This document shows, piece after piece, positions 48,983-57,299 of a stretch of 64,000 bases of DNA; within the stretch, counting starts at the first letter, position 1; each line of letters opens with the position of its first letter. The stretch is from contig NZ_CP114767.1 of NCBI RefSeq assembly GCF_027359925.1, forward strand, positions 1,054,001-1,118,000, read 5' to 3'. The notes below the pieces were generated by a model. The model saw only the letters and a list, made by a program, of their open reading frames with translations. It did no database searches and was not told where the DNA came from. The DNA comes from Hymenobacter canadensis (GTDB lineage: Bacteria; Bacteroidota; Bacteroidia; Cytophagales; Hymenobacteraceae). A program made the translations under genes and the position numbers.

Positions 48983-50785
48983 ATGACCCATTCCCGTACC
49001 CGAGTGCTGCTGGCGCTGGTGCTGGGGCTGCTGCTGAGCCAGTTTGGCCCGGCCATGGCCGCCCCGGTGCTGCGCTACACGCTGGCGATGCCGGCACCCC
49101 AAACCCATTATTTTGAAGTCGAAACCAGCCTGAGCGGCTTCGGCAAGCCGTACACCGACCTGAAAATGCCGGTCTGGGCGCCTGGCTCATACCTGGTGCG
49201 CGAGTTTGCCCGCCACGTAGAAGGCTTCACGGCCCAAGCGGGCAGCGAGAACCTGCGCACCGAGAAGATTTCCAAGAACACCTGGCGCGTGTACCACCCC
49301 AAAGCCAGCAGCTTCACGGTGCGCTACAAGGTGTACGCCTACGAGCTGAGCGTGCGTACCAGCTTCCTGGATGCCGCCCACGGCTACGTAAACGGCACCA
49401 GTGTGTTCATGTATCCGGCTGAAAACCAGCAACTGTCCAGCACCCTGGAAGTGAAGCCCGCCACCGGCTGGACCCAGGTTTCGACCAGTCTCAAGCCGGC
49501 CGGTGCCCCCAATACCTTCCGTTCGGAGAGCTACGACGAGCTGGCCGATTCGCCCATTGAAATCGGCAACCAGAAGGTGCTAAGCTTTGAGGCCAACGGC
49601 ACGCCGCACACGGTGGCCATGTTCGGGCAGGCCCCCAAGCTGGACGAAGCCAAATTGCTGGCCGACATGAAAAAGGTGTGCGAGGAAGCGCACCGCGTGG
49701 TGGGCAAGAATCCGCTGGACCGCTACGTGTTCATTGTGCACAACATCGACCGGGGTACGGGTGGCCTGGAGCACCTGTTCTCCACCACGCTGTCGGTGTC
49801 GCGCAATGCCTATGCTTCTGATGCCGGCTACAAGGGCTTCCTGGGCTTGGTGGCGCACGAGTATTTCCACCTCTGGAACGTGAAGCGGATCCGCCCCGTG
49901 ACCCTCGGTCCGTTCGACTACGACAACGAAAACTACACGCACATGCTGTGGGTGAGCGAAGGCGGCACCAGCTACTTCGGCGACCTGATAGTGCAGCGCG
50001 CCGGCTTCGTGAGCGTGGACGACTACCTGGCTAGCACCAGCAACGGCATCACCCGCGTGGAAAACACGCCCGGCAACAAGCAGCAGTCGGCCGCTGAAAG
50101 CAGCTTCGACGCCTGGATCAAGGGCTACCGGCCCAACGAAAACTCCAGCAACACCGGCATCAGCTACTACGACAAGGGCGAGCTGATCGGGGCCGTGCTG
50201 GACCTGATGATCATCAACGAAACCAAGGGCCAGAAGCACCTCGACGACGTGATGCGCTACCTCTACGACGAGTACTACGTGCAGAAAAAGCGCGGCTTCA
50301 CCGACGAGGAGTACCAAGCGGCCGTGGCCAAAATTGCTGGCCGCCGCTACGACGACTTCTTCCGCCGCTACGTCTACGGCACCGAAACCCTGCCCTACGC
50401 CACCGCCCTCGGCTACGCCGGCCTGAAGCTGGCCGTAACGCCAGCCACCGGCGAGCCGACCCTGGGCGCCAGCATCAGCAGTGCCAACGGCAAGTACACC
50501 GTGACCAGCACCAGCCGCGAAGGCAGCGCCTGGCAGGGCGGCCTGAACGTGAACGACGAAATCCTGGCCCTCGACGGCGCCCGCCTCACCACGGACCCCA
50601 CTCAGCAACTGAGCAGCCGCGCCGCAGGCTCGGAGGTGAAAATGCTGGTGTCGCGCGACGGCCAGCTGCAGGAGCTGCGCTTTCCGCTGCTGGCCAGCAC
50701 CATGCAGCGCTACCGCATCGAGCGGATGGAAAACCCCTCCGCCGACCAGAAAACGGTGCTGGCCAAGTGGCTGACGGTACGCTAA
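48983..50785 (+). CDS. M61-family glycyl aminopeptidase-like protein with PDZ domain
   Basis: 600 residues with a signal peptide (1-26, PAMAAP). The M61 N-terminal and catalytic domains contain the zinc motif HEYFHLWN (H292, E293, H296) and the downstream Glu in WVSEGGTSYFGDL. A C-terminal PDZ domain follows (about 490-585: GSAWQGGLNVNDEILALDG). M61 enzymes release N-terminal Gly or Ala. The ATG at 48983 is the start of the signal peptide. A TAcgTTTT element at 48928-48935 may be its promoter. Confidence 0.93.
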   Translation: MTHSRTRVLLALVLGLLLSQFGPAMAAPVLRYTLAMPAPQTHYFEVETSLSGFGKPYTDLKMPVWAPGSYLVREFARHVEGFTAQAGSENLRTEKISKNTWRVYHPKASSFTVRYKVYAYELSVRTSFLDAAHGYVNGTSVFMYPAENQQLSSTLEVKPATGWTQVSTSLKPAGAPNTFRSESYDELADSPIEIGNQKVLSFEANGTPHTVAMFGQAPKLDEAKLLADMKKVCEEAHRVVGKNPLDRYVFIVHNIDRGTGGLEHLFSTTLSVSRNAYASDAGYKGFLGLVAHEYFHLWNVKRIRPVTLGPFDYDNENYTHMLWVSEGGTSYFGDLIVQRAGFVSVDDYLASTSNGITRVENTPGNKQQSAAESSFDAWIKGYRPNENSSNTGISYYDKGELIGAVLDLMIINETKGQKHLDDVMRYLYDEYYVQKKRGFTDEEYQAAVAKIAGRRYDDFFRRYVYGTETLPYATALGYAGLKLAVTPATGEPTLGASISSANGKYTVTSTSREGSAWQGGLNVNDEILALDGARLTTDPTQQLSSRAAGSEVKMLVSRDGQLQELRFPLLASTMQRYRIERMENPSADQKTVLAKWLTVR

Positions 50786-50863
50786 TCAGCTGCACTTCAC
50801 CTGGCGCACGTGTTTTTAGCACTGTGTCCGCGCCAGCCTAATGGCCTGCATCCAGGTAAAACC

Positions 50864-50898
50864 AAAGCCCCGTCTAACTTCCAGACGGGGCTTTTTTT
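50864..50898. terminator. Bidirectional terminator after the M61 peptidase gene
   Basis: AAAGCCCCGTCT and AGACGGGGCTTT with a 7-nt loop and a T7 tract. Confidence 0.92.
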
Positions 50899-50950
50899 GC
50901 ATTTAGAACTTGCTGAAACCGGCCCAGGCAGTACAGATAGGCAATGAACT

Positions 50951-51496
50951 TTACTGAGCAAGAGGCTGCGTCAGGTCGAAATCGGCCTGGAAACGGAGCT
51001 GGCCGCCGCGCCGGAGCAGGTAGCTGAATGTTTTCTGGTCGTCGCTGATAACGGTTTCCCACTCGTTGGTGGCGGCAGCGGGCAACAGCTTGGCGGTGTA
51101 GTCGTCGGCCGGGAAGCTCTGGCGGGAAGGGGTGCCGCCGGGCTTGGCGTAGCCGCCGTACTGGGTGATGGAGTCGGGCGTGCCGTCGGGGTGTCGGTGG
51201 TCGTGCTTGAGCTGCAGGCCTTGGGATGCCCGCGTAAACACCCACGTCCGCGACTTATCCTCGCCCACCTGAAACGGCACCCGGATTTCGGTGTCCGAGC
51301 AACTTTGCACGCGCATCGTCAGCAGCTTGCCCGCAAACGGGTCTTTGCCATCGGCCGGAAACACCACTTTCCCGCGGTACGATTTGCTGCACAGCGCACT
51401 CAGGCGGCTGAAAAAGTCCGGTGCCGGCTGCGAAGTGGTAGCGGTGGTAGTGCAGCCCAACGTAAAGAGCAGCAACAGCAGAAACAGACGATTCAT
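50951..51496 (-). CDS. Lipoprotein of unknown function
   Basis: 181 residues, lipobox LFTLGC near residue 15. The mature domain (DFFSRLSALCSKSYRGKVVF, TEIRVPFQVGEDKSRTWVF, LQLKHDHRHPDGTPDSITQYGG) has two cysteines, one near the N-terminus and one in RVQSCSDTE, which may form a disulfide. It resembles small conserved Bacteroidota lipoproteins without a role. Monocistronic, converging on the M61 gene. Confidence 0.8.
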   Translation of the reverse strand: MNRLFLLLLLFTLGCTTTATTSQPAPDFFSRLSALCSKSYRGKVVFPADGKDPFAGKLLTMRVQSCSDTEIRVPFQVGEDKSRTWVFTRASQGLQLKHDHRHPDGTPDSITQYGGYAKPGGTPSRQSFPADDYTAKLLPAAATNEWETVISDDQKTFSYLLRRGGQLRFQADFDLTQPLAQ

Positions 51497-51609
51497 GGCG
51501 ACGACTGGGAGAGAATGAGGTAATCAGCGGGTCTACATTTTACCCCCTGCCGGGCAAAGATGGCCCCGCAAAAATTGGAAGCCTGCCGTTTCAGAGGGGC
51601 ATAGCAAAA

Positions 51610-51648
51610 GAAAATCGTCCCGCCTGAAGCTCAGACGGGACGATTTTC
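51610..51648 (-). terminator. Terminator after the second S8 protease gene
   Basis: AAAATCGTCCCG and CGGGACGATTTT with an inner CTGA/TCAG extension; T tracts on both sides. Confidence 0.92.
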
Positions 51649-51665
51649 TCTTTAACGCAGGATGC

Positions 51666-53231
51666 TTACAGCGGCTGCACTCCCACGGCCGTGGCCACGT
51701 TCACGCGGCCCCAGCCGAAGCTGCTGCTGCGGGCGCTGCGGTTGGAACTGGCTGCCACCAGCCGGCTCATGATCTGGGCGCGGGTTTCGGTGGGGTAGCG
51801 CGCCCACACCAGCGCCGTGAGGCCGGCCATGCTGGCCGTGGCCACGCTGGAGCCGCCCACGGTGCTGGGCGCATCGCCGGACATGGCCAGCGTGAGCGGC
51901 CGCCGGTCGACGCTGGTGCGCTGCATCACTACTGTAAATTCCACGTCGGAGCCCACGTGGCACTCGTCGCAGCGGGTGGTGAGGTTGTCTTTTACGCCCG
52001 TGATGGCCACGGCTTCGGGCAGGGAGGCGGGGTAGATAACGCCCACCACCCCGGCGCTCCAGTCGAAGGAAGTACCGGCGGCGCAGAAAATCAGCTTGCC
52101 GCGGCCGTAAGCGTAGCGGATGGCGTCGGCCATCTGGCCGGAGCTGGTCAGGCGGCCCATGCTCATGCTGATGATGCGTACGGTGGCGCGGTTGCCGGCC
52201 AGAATGAAGGCATCAGACACGCCTTTCACTTCGCGGCTGGCATCCAGAAACACGTCTTCGGCGGCGCGCACCGTAATCAGGTTGGCGTTGTAGGCCATAC
52301 CCACGGCAGCGCCGTCGGTGCCGCGTGGGGCGGCGCAGGCGCCGGCCATGCTGGTGCCGTGGCCGCAGCCATCGTTGGGCGTTTCCTGGTCGCCGTACGG
52401 AATGCCGAACAGGGTATTGCGCGGCATTGTCACGAGGCGCTCAATGGAGCGGCCCGAACTAAGACCCTGGTTAAAGGCCGAGCCGAGGTTTTCCTGCGCA
52501 TCCGAGCTGCCCGAGTCGATGATGACCACCTTCACGCCCCGGCCGGTGCTCTGGCCCCAAGCGGTGCGCACGCCGTGGTACTGGTCGGCCTGGTTCCACG
52601 ACGACTTGCTGCCGTTGCTGAGCACGGTGTAGTCGGCGCCGGCTACGAGGCCGGCAGTGGCGGTGTTGCTGCCGCAGCCGCTGCTGCTTAGCACCGCCGC
52701 ACCTTTGTTGGCCGTGGGGCGGTTCGGCTCGTAGCCCATGGGCTCGGCGTAGCGCACCAGCCCCGAGGCCCGCAGCGCCTTGATGGTGCTTAGCTCCCGC
52801 ACCGTCACGTCGAGCGTAGGCAGCACGGTTTCATCATAAGCAACCAAGTCAGCGGCAGTCAGCTCCGGATGGACTTTCTGCTCTTCGGCCAAGATGAGGT
52901 CCAGCACTTGGGCGCGGGCCTGCTGCCAGACTGCGTTGCTAGCAGCATCGGCGGGTAGCTGGCCAGAGAAGCTGGCTGGCTGGTAGCCTACCGACAGCAC
53001 GTAGTCGGAGCGGCGCAGGGCGCTCCACACGGTGTGGGCGCTGGCCTGGTTCCAGTCGAACTTGCCGGTTTCGCGCAGCCGCGCCATGATCTGGTCGTCG
53101 AGCTGCTGGGTGGTTAGGGCCGCGGTGGGCTCGGCTTCGGACTGGGGAGCAGGCTGCTCGTCGGGCTGGCGCTGGCAGGCTGCCAGCAGCAGGGCCGCCA
53201 GCACCGCGCCGGACAGGATAGAAGTACGCAT
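51666..53231 (-). CDS. Subtilisin-family (S8) protease lipoprotein with altered oxyanion residue
   Basis: 521 residues: lipobox LLLAAC (about C19), a propeptide-like region to about 215 and an S8 domain to the end. The triad is D239 in VVIIDSGS, H291 in GCGHGTSMAG and S467 in VATASMAGLTA. The oxyanion hole Asn, normally in AAGN, is Thr (T387 in FCAAGTSFDW), and the serine motif is ATASMAG rather than GTSMAxP. It also carries six or more cysteines (SSSGCGSN, NDGCGHG, TRCDECHVG), unusual for subtilisins. It may have reduced or altered activity. Confidence 0.87.
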   Translation of the reverse strand: MRTSILSGAVLAALLLAACQRQPDEQPAPQSEAEPTAALTTQQLDDQIMARLRETGKFDWNQASAHTVWSALRRSDYVLSVGYQPASFSGQLPADAASNAVWQQARAQVLDLILAEEQKVHPELTAADLVAYDETVLPTLDVTVRELSTIKALRASGLVRYAEPMGYEPNRPTANKGAAVLSSSGCGSNTATAGLVAGADYTVLSNGSKSSWNQADQYHGVRTAWGQSTGRGVKVVIIDSGSSDAQENLGSAFNQGLSSGRSIERLVTMPRNTLFGIPYGDQETPNDGCGHGTSMAGACAAPRGTDGAAVGMAYNANLITVRAAEDVFLDASREVKGVSDAFILAGNRATVRIISMSMGRLTSSGQMADAIRYAYGRGKLIFCAAGTSFDWSAGVVGVIYPASLPEAVAITGVKDNLTTRCDECHVGSDVEFTVVMQRTSVDRRPLTLAMSGDAPSTVGGSSVATASMAGLTALVWARYPTETRAQIMSRLVAASSNRSARSSSFGWGRVNVATAVGVQPL

Positions 53232-53355
53232 ACGCTTGAGGGAATTTTGGTTGTGGAAAAAGAACGAGGTCTGAAGGGAAGAAAAATCTTCATTAAATGC
53301 AAGTATTCGGCTAGCCTAATTTTTTGAGGCGCCTCAGACTAGGCTGCGGAAACGC

Positions 53356-53389
53356 AAAAGCGCCTCACTAGCTGGTAGTGAGGCGCTTT
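53356..53389 (-). terminator. Terminator after kup
   Basis: AAAAGCGCCTCACTA / TAGTGAGGCGCTTT, a near-perfect stem with a 5-nt loop, 31 nt after the kup stop on the minus strand. Confidence 0.88.
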
Positions 53390-53419
53390 CGACTGAAAGG
53401 CGGCAGCGGTGGCCGGACG

Positions 53420-55354
53420 CTAGGAGATACGCTTGAGCGCTACGTCGCGGACGGGCGTGATGACGAGCGGCACCTTCTCCACTTTCACGGAGCTAGTATC
53501 AAGACCGAAGTATTTGTCTTCCGACGCAATGAACTGCTTGATGTAGAAGTAGGCCTGCATGACCAGCTTCTCCACCCACGGAAACTCGTTTTCCACCGAC
53601 AGGAACTTCTCCAGCACCACGAAGCGGAAGTCGCCGGTAACGTGCTGCTTGCTCAGGGATTCGTAGCGCGAGGTGATGTCCACTTCCTTGTTGCGCACCA
53701 GGTCTTCCACCACTTTGCGGAAGTACAGGTTGATGCGCTGCTCCACCCGGAAACCCAGCCGGAACGTGATGCGGAAAGCATCGTCGTTGGCCAGCTCCAC
53801 TACTTTGTATTCCATGGTATACGGCTCGTCGGTGGTGTCTACGTGCACAAACCAGTAGATATCGGCCCGCTTGGGGCGCTTCTGGAAGATGGAGTAGATG
53901 ATCTTGCTCTCGATTTCCGAAGCTCGCTCCGCCGACGTCATAAACACCAGGTGAGTGGAATATTTCGGCACCGTATCGTCGTTGGACAGCTCCCGGAGGG
54001 CATCCATATACGGCTCGATCTTCACGAACTCCGTGAGGCGGCGCTTGATGTAGAAGGCCCGCAGCCACACGTACATCACGGTCATCAGCGTGGCGCCAAT
54101 GGCCAGCGACACCCAGCCGCCGTGTGGGAACTTGATGAGGTTGGCAATCAGGAACGACCCCTCAATGGCTCCATACACCAGCACAAACAGCGCAATAGCC
54201 GCCAGCGGCACCCGCTTGGTGCGCAGCCAGATAGTGAGCAGAATGGTGGTCATGAGCATGGTCAGGGTGATGGCCAGGCCGTACGCCGCTTCCATGTTTT
54301 CCGACTTCCTGAAGTACAGCACCACCGCCACGCAGCCCAGCAGCAGCAGCCGGTTCATGCTGGGCACAAACAGCTGGCCCTTCACGTCGGTGGGGTAGTT
54401 GAGCTTCACTTTGGGCCACATATTCAGGCGAATGGCTTCTGCCACCAGCGTAAACGAGCCCGTGATAAGCGCCTGCGAGGCAATGATGGCCGCAATGGTT
54501 GCAATGCCGATACCGATGAGCAGAAACCACTCGGGCATCAGCTCATAGAACGGGTTGCGCTTGTTGAGCATCTCGCCCTGATGCGCGAGCAGCCAGCCGC
54601 CCTGGCCCATGTAGTTGAGCACCAGGCAGGTTTTCACGAACACCCAGCTGATGCGGATGTTGCCTTTGCCGCAGTGGCCCAGGTCGGAGTAGAGGGCTTC
54701 GGCCCCGGTGGTGCACAGGAACACGGCCCCCAGCAGCCAGAAGCCGCCCGGGTAGTTCACCAGCAAATCGTAGGCGTAGTAGGGGTTGAGGGCCTGCAGG
54801 ATTTCCGGATGCTGCAGAATGCCGCTCACGCCCAAGGCAGCCAGCATCGAAAACCAGATGAACATGATGGGCCCGAAGGCCTTGCCCACAATCTGGGTGC
54901 CGAAGCTTTGCAGCAGGAACAGCCCCGCAATAATGCCAATGACGATGGGCACCGTCGGGATATTCGGGTACACGGCCTCCAGGCCTTCAATAGCCGACGA
55001 TACCGAAATGGGCGGCGTAATCACGCCGTCGGCCAGCAGGGCCGAGCCGCCGATGATGGCCACGGCCGACAGCCAGGCGCCCCGCCGCCGCACCAGGGCG
55101 TAGAGCGAGAAAATGCCCCCTTCGCCGTTGTTGTCGGCGTTGAGCGTGAGCATCACATACTTGATGGTGGTCTGCAGAGTCAGGGTCCAGAAGACGCAGG
55201 AAATGCCTCCGAGAACCAGCATGGGCGTAATCTGCTCCGGCACAATGGCCTTCATTACGTAGAGCGGCGATGTGCCGATGTCCCCGTAAATAATGCCGAG
55301 GGCAATGAGCAGACCCGCCGTGGAAATGGCCGTGTGCGAATGTTTGGCGTCCAT
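53420..55354 (-). CDS. kup: Kup-family potassium uptake protein
   Basis: 644 residues. About 12 membrane helices (1-430) with family landmarks ALGIIYGDIGTSPLYVMKA, NADNNGEGGIFSLYALVRR, GGSALLADGVITPPISV, SAIEGLEAVYP, FLCTTGAEALYSDLGHCGKGNIR and GQGGWLLAHQ. A long soluble C-terminal domain (about 430-644) follows. Imports K+ with H+. The ATG at 55354 is family-typical, and a perfect TAccTTTG box lies about 40 nt upstream. Monocistronic with its own terminator. Confidence 0.96.
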   Translation of the reverse strand: MDAKHSHTAISTAGLLIALGIIYGDIGTSPLYVMKAIVPEQITPMLVLGGISCVFWTLTLQTTIKYVMLTLNADNNGEGGIFSLYALVRRRGAWLSAVAIIGGSALLADGVITPPISVSSAIEGLEAVYPNIPTVPIVIGIIAGLFLLQSFGTQIVGKAFGPIMFIWFSMLAALGVSGILQHPEILQALNPYYAYDLLVNYPGGFWLLGAVFLCTTGAEALYSDLGHCGKGNIRISWVFVKTCLVLNYMGQGGWLLAHQGEMLNKRNPFYELMPEWFLLIGIGIATIAAIIASQALITGSFTLVAEAIRLNMWPKVKLNYPTDVKGQLFVPSMNRLLLLGCVAVVLYFRKSENMEAAYGLAITLTMLMTTILLTIWLRTKRVPLAAIALFVLVYGAIEGSFLIANLIKFPHGGWVSLAIGATLMTVMYVWLRAFYIKRRLTEFVKIEPYMDALRELSNDDTVPKYSTHLVFMTSAERASEIESKIIYSIFQKRPKRADIYWFVHVDTTDEPYTMEYKVVELANDDAFRITFRLGFRVEQRINLYFRKVVEDLVRNKEVDITSRYESLSKQHVTGDFRFVVLEKFLSVENEFPWVEKLVMQAYFYIKQFIASEDKYFGLDTSSVKVEKVPLVITPVRDVALKRIS

Positions 55355-55394
55355 GTGTGGAATAAGAGAAGGAAATAGTGCCGGGAAAAGCGCC

Positions 55395-55402
55395 CAAAGG
55401 TA
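55395..55402 (-). promoter_or_regulatory. -7 promoter element for kup
   Basis: CAAAGGTA on the plus strand is TACCTTTG on the coding strand; the leader would be about 34 nt. Confidence 0.6.
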
Positions 55403-55475
55403 GGGGAAGGCGCGCAAACGTGGCCTTACGCAATCCGCGTAAAGAAAGCCGGGGTACAAAAGAAACGGGTGGCGC

Positions 55476-56027
55476 CTATTCCATTGTCGGCCTTTCCGGC
55501 GGTAACAGGGCGGCCTGCGCGGCCCACAGCGCCTCAGCGGCGGCACGGGCGGCTTCATCATGGCGGCGCTGAATGCGGCGGTTGGCTTCCGATACCAGCT
55601 TCTGCCAGCCGAATAGTTCGCCGGGCAGCGCGAAGTGGGCCGTTTCGCGTCCCAGGCGGTGCAGGCGCAGTCGGTTGGTGCCGCGCTGGCCCCAGGCCAG
55701 CAGCAGGGCCCCCACCGTGAGGCCCAGGGCGGCCGGCATGGTGCGCAGCCAGTTCTGCAGCAGCCCCAGCAGGAAGCCGGCCAGCGTGAAGCCCCCCAGC
55801 AAAAACCACAGCAACCACCGCACATGCTGCACCTCCACGGCTTCCAGCTCCAGCAGCGCATAGCGCTGCCCGTTCACTTGCAGCGAGTCGTCGGTGAGCA
55901 CCAGGCGGCCGTCGTCGCTGCGCAGGGTGGGCAGCGGCGGTGGCGGCGGCGCGGGCTGCGGCGAGTAGGCCGGCTGGTGCGGCGCGGCCGAATCGGCAGA
56001 GAAGTCTTCAGTGGGGGATTCAGACAC
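55476..56027 (-). CDS. Membrane protein of unknown function
   Basis: 183 residues from a GTG start (MSESPTEDF). A Pro-rich N-terminus (PQPAPPPPPLP) precedes a beta-hairpin-like stretch (DDGRLVLTDDSLQVNGQRYAL). Two membrane helices follow (LLWFLLGGFTLAGFLLGLL and LGLTVGALLLAWG), then a charged helical tail (LVSEANRRIQRRHDEAARAAA). It resembles the pattern of small predicted membrane proteins with a PH-like strand domain; no named family. An upstream ATG at 56096 is in frame. It lies 95 nt downstream of the FKBP gene and 121 nt upstream of kup. Confidence 0.72.
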   Translation of the reverse strand: MSESPTEDFSADSAAPHQPAYSPQPAPPPPPLPTLRSDDGRLVLTDDSLQVNGQRYALLELEAVEVQHVRWLLWFLLGGFTLAGFLLGLLQNWLRTMPAALGLTVGALLLAWGQRGTNRLRLHRLGRETAHFALPGELFGWQKLVSEANRRIQRRHDEAARAAAEALWAAQAALLPPERPTME

Positions 56028-56122
56028 GGCAGGGCTAAAACAAGTTCGCCCGGCTACCACAGAGCCGCGCACCCCGAATGGGGCGGCAGCTGCCACAGCA
56101 GCCGGGCGAAAAACCGGTTACA

Positions 56123-56761
56123 CTAGTTGTTGACTTTCAGCAGCTCTACGTCGAAGATGAGCGCCGAGTCGGGGCCGATGTCGCGGCCGGCGCCACGCTT
56201 GCCGTAGGCCATATCCGACGGGATGTAGAGGCGCCACTTCGAGCCTTCGGGCATCAGCTGCAGGGCTTCTGTCCAGCCCGCAATTACCTGGTTTACGCCA
56301 AACGTAGCCGGCTGGCCGCGCTGGTAGGAGCTGTCGAATACGTTGCCGTTGAGCAGCGTGCCGTGGTAGTGGGTGGTTACCTGCGAGGTAGGGCCGGGCT
56401 TGCGGCCGCTGCCTTCGGTCAGCACTTCGTACTGCAGGCCGCTGGGCAGCGTCGTGATGCCGGGCTTGCTTTTGTTTTCGGCCAGGAAAGCCTCGCCTTC
56501 TGCTTTGTTGTTGTTCATGGTTGCGTCGTTTGAGGTGTCGTCGTCGTCGTCTCCTTCGGGGCCGCCCATCTGCTGCTGCAGCTGCATCATGGCTTCCTGG
56601 ATCTGCTCCTGGCTGAGGCGGCTTGGCTCGCCGCTCAGGCCTTCCTTCATGCTGGCCGCCAGAATATCAACGTCCAGGTCCAGGCCCTGCTGGGAGAAAT
56701 TGCGGGCCATGTCGCGCCCGATGATGTAGCTGATCTGCTCTTTGAGGCTACTCAGGTTCAT
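56123..56761 (-). CDS. FKBP-type peptidyl-prolyl isomerase
   Basis: 212 residues: an N-terminal FkpA/Mip-type helical dimerisation region (LKEQISYIIGRDMARNFSQQ, about 5-65), an acidic linker (GDDDDDTSND, about 70-80), then an FKBP domain (about 110-212: VTTHYHGTLLNGNVFDSSYQ, GVNQVIAGWTEALQLMPEGS, WRLYIPSDMAYGKRGAG, LIFDVELLKV). No signal peptide is visible, although most FkpA proteins are periplasmic, so a cytoplasmic location is likely unless the start is misplaced. Confidence 0.92.
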   Translation of the reverse strand: MNLSSLKEQISYIIGRDMARNFSQQGLDLDVDILAASMKEGLSGEPSRLSQEQIQEAMMQLQQQMGGPEGDDDDDTSNDATMNNNKAEGEAFLAENKSKPGITTLPSGLQYEVLTEGSGRKPGPTSQVTTHYHGTLLNGNVFDSSYQRGQPATFGVNQVIAGWTEALQLMPEGSKWRLYIPSDMAYGKRGAGRDIGPDSALIFDVELLKVNN

Positions 56762-56965
56762 AAATCAGTGGTTTTGGCTAATTCCGGCCCGATGCGGCAC
56801 TACGCCGCCCGGCCGGAAGCACAGCCGATGAGAGATACCCGGAGCCCACAGCAGGCTTCCGGACTGTGAAGTACCGAAAACAGTTGGGAATGGATGTGGT
56901 TTTTTGCAGCTAATCTGCTAAGCTCCTGATTCTGAATCAGGGATTGTTCGTGGCCCTAACGCAAA

Positions 56966-56992
56966 CGAACCCCGCCGGTGGGCAGGGTTCGG
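56966..56992 (-). terminator. Probable terminator after the 44-residue membrane protein gene
   Basis: CGAACCC / GGGTTCG with an inner GCC/GGC pair. The T tract is poor on the minus strand. Confidence 0.5.
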
Positions 56993-57017
56993 GCAAAAGC
57001 ACGGGAAAAGTGGCGGC

Positions 57018-57152
57018 TTAGAAGTGCAGCTCCTCTTCGTCACGAAGGTCAAAAAACAGGTTCAGATCCAGAACCTGCGCGGCCAAGTAGCTCAGCGAGC
57101 CGAGGCTTCCGAGTACCAGCAGCGAAGAAAGGGCGGTGTTGCGCTTTGTCAT
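57018..57152 (-). CDS. 44-residue single-pass membrane protein
   Basis: Starts MTKRNTALSSLLVLGSLGSL, one hydrophobic helix (about 8-28) and an acidic tail (FFDLRDEEELHF). A perfect TAccTTTG promoter box lies about 41 nt upstream of the ATG at 57152, which supports a real gene. It is too small to assign a function. A longer in-frame reading from 57230 would be transcribed from upstream of the promoter and is unlikely. Confidence 0.62.
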   Translation of the reverse strand: MTKRNTALSSLLVLGSLGSLSYLAAQVLDLNLFFDLRDEEELHF

Positions 57153-57192
57153 GGCAATGGTTGTATGTAAATGCAAATCAGCTTGATGGCTG

Positions 57193-57200
57193 CAAAGGTA
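57193..57200 (-). promoter_or_regulatory. -7 promoter element for the 44-residue membrane protein gene
   Basis: CAAAGGTA on the plus strand is TACCTTTG on the coding strand. Confidence 0.6.
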
Positions 57201-57299
57201 AGACAGCCATGTTGATAAATTGTTATGCAAGCATCATATTTTTGTTGCCCTGCGTGCAGCCGGGAAGCTGCCTGGCCGCCGCCGCTCCGCTCTCAGGGC

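Noticed and set aside
53378..55378. 666-codon open frame antisense to kup
   Set aside because: It mirrors the kup coding sequence, with no recognisable protein features.
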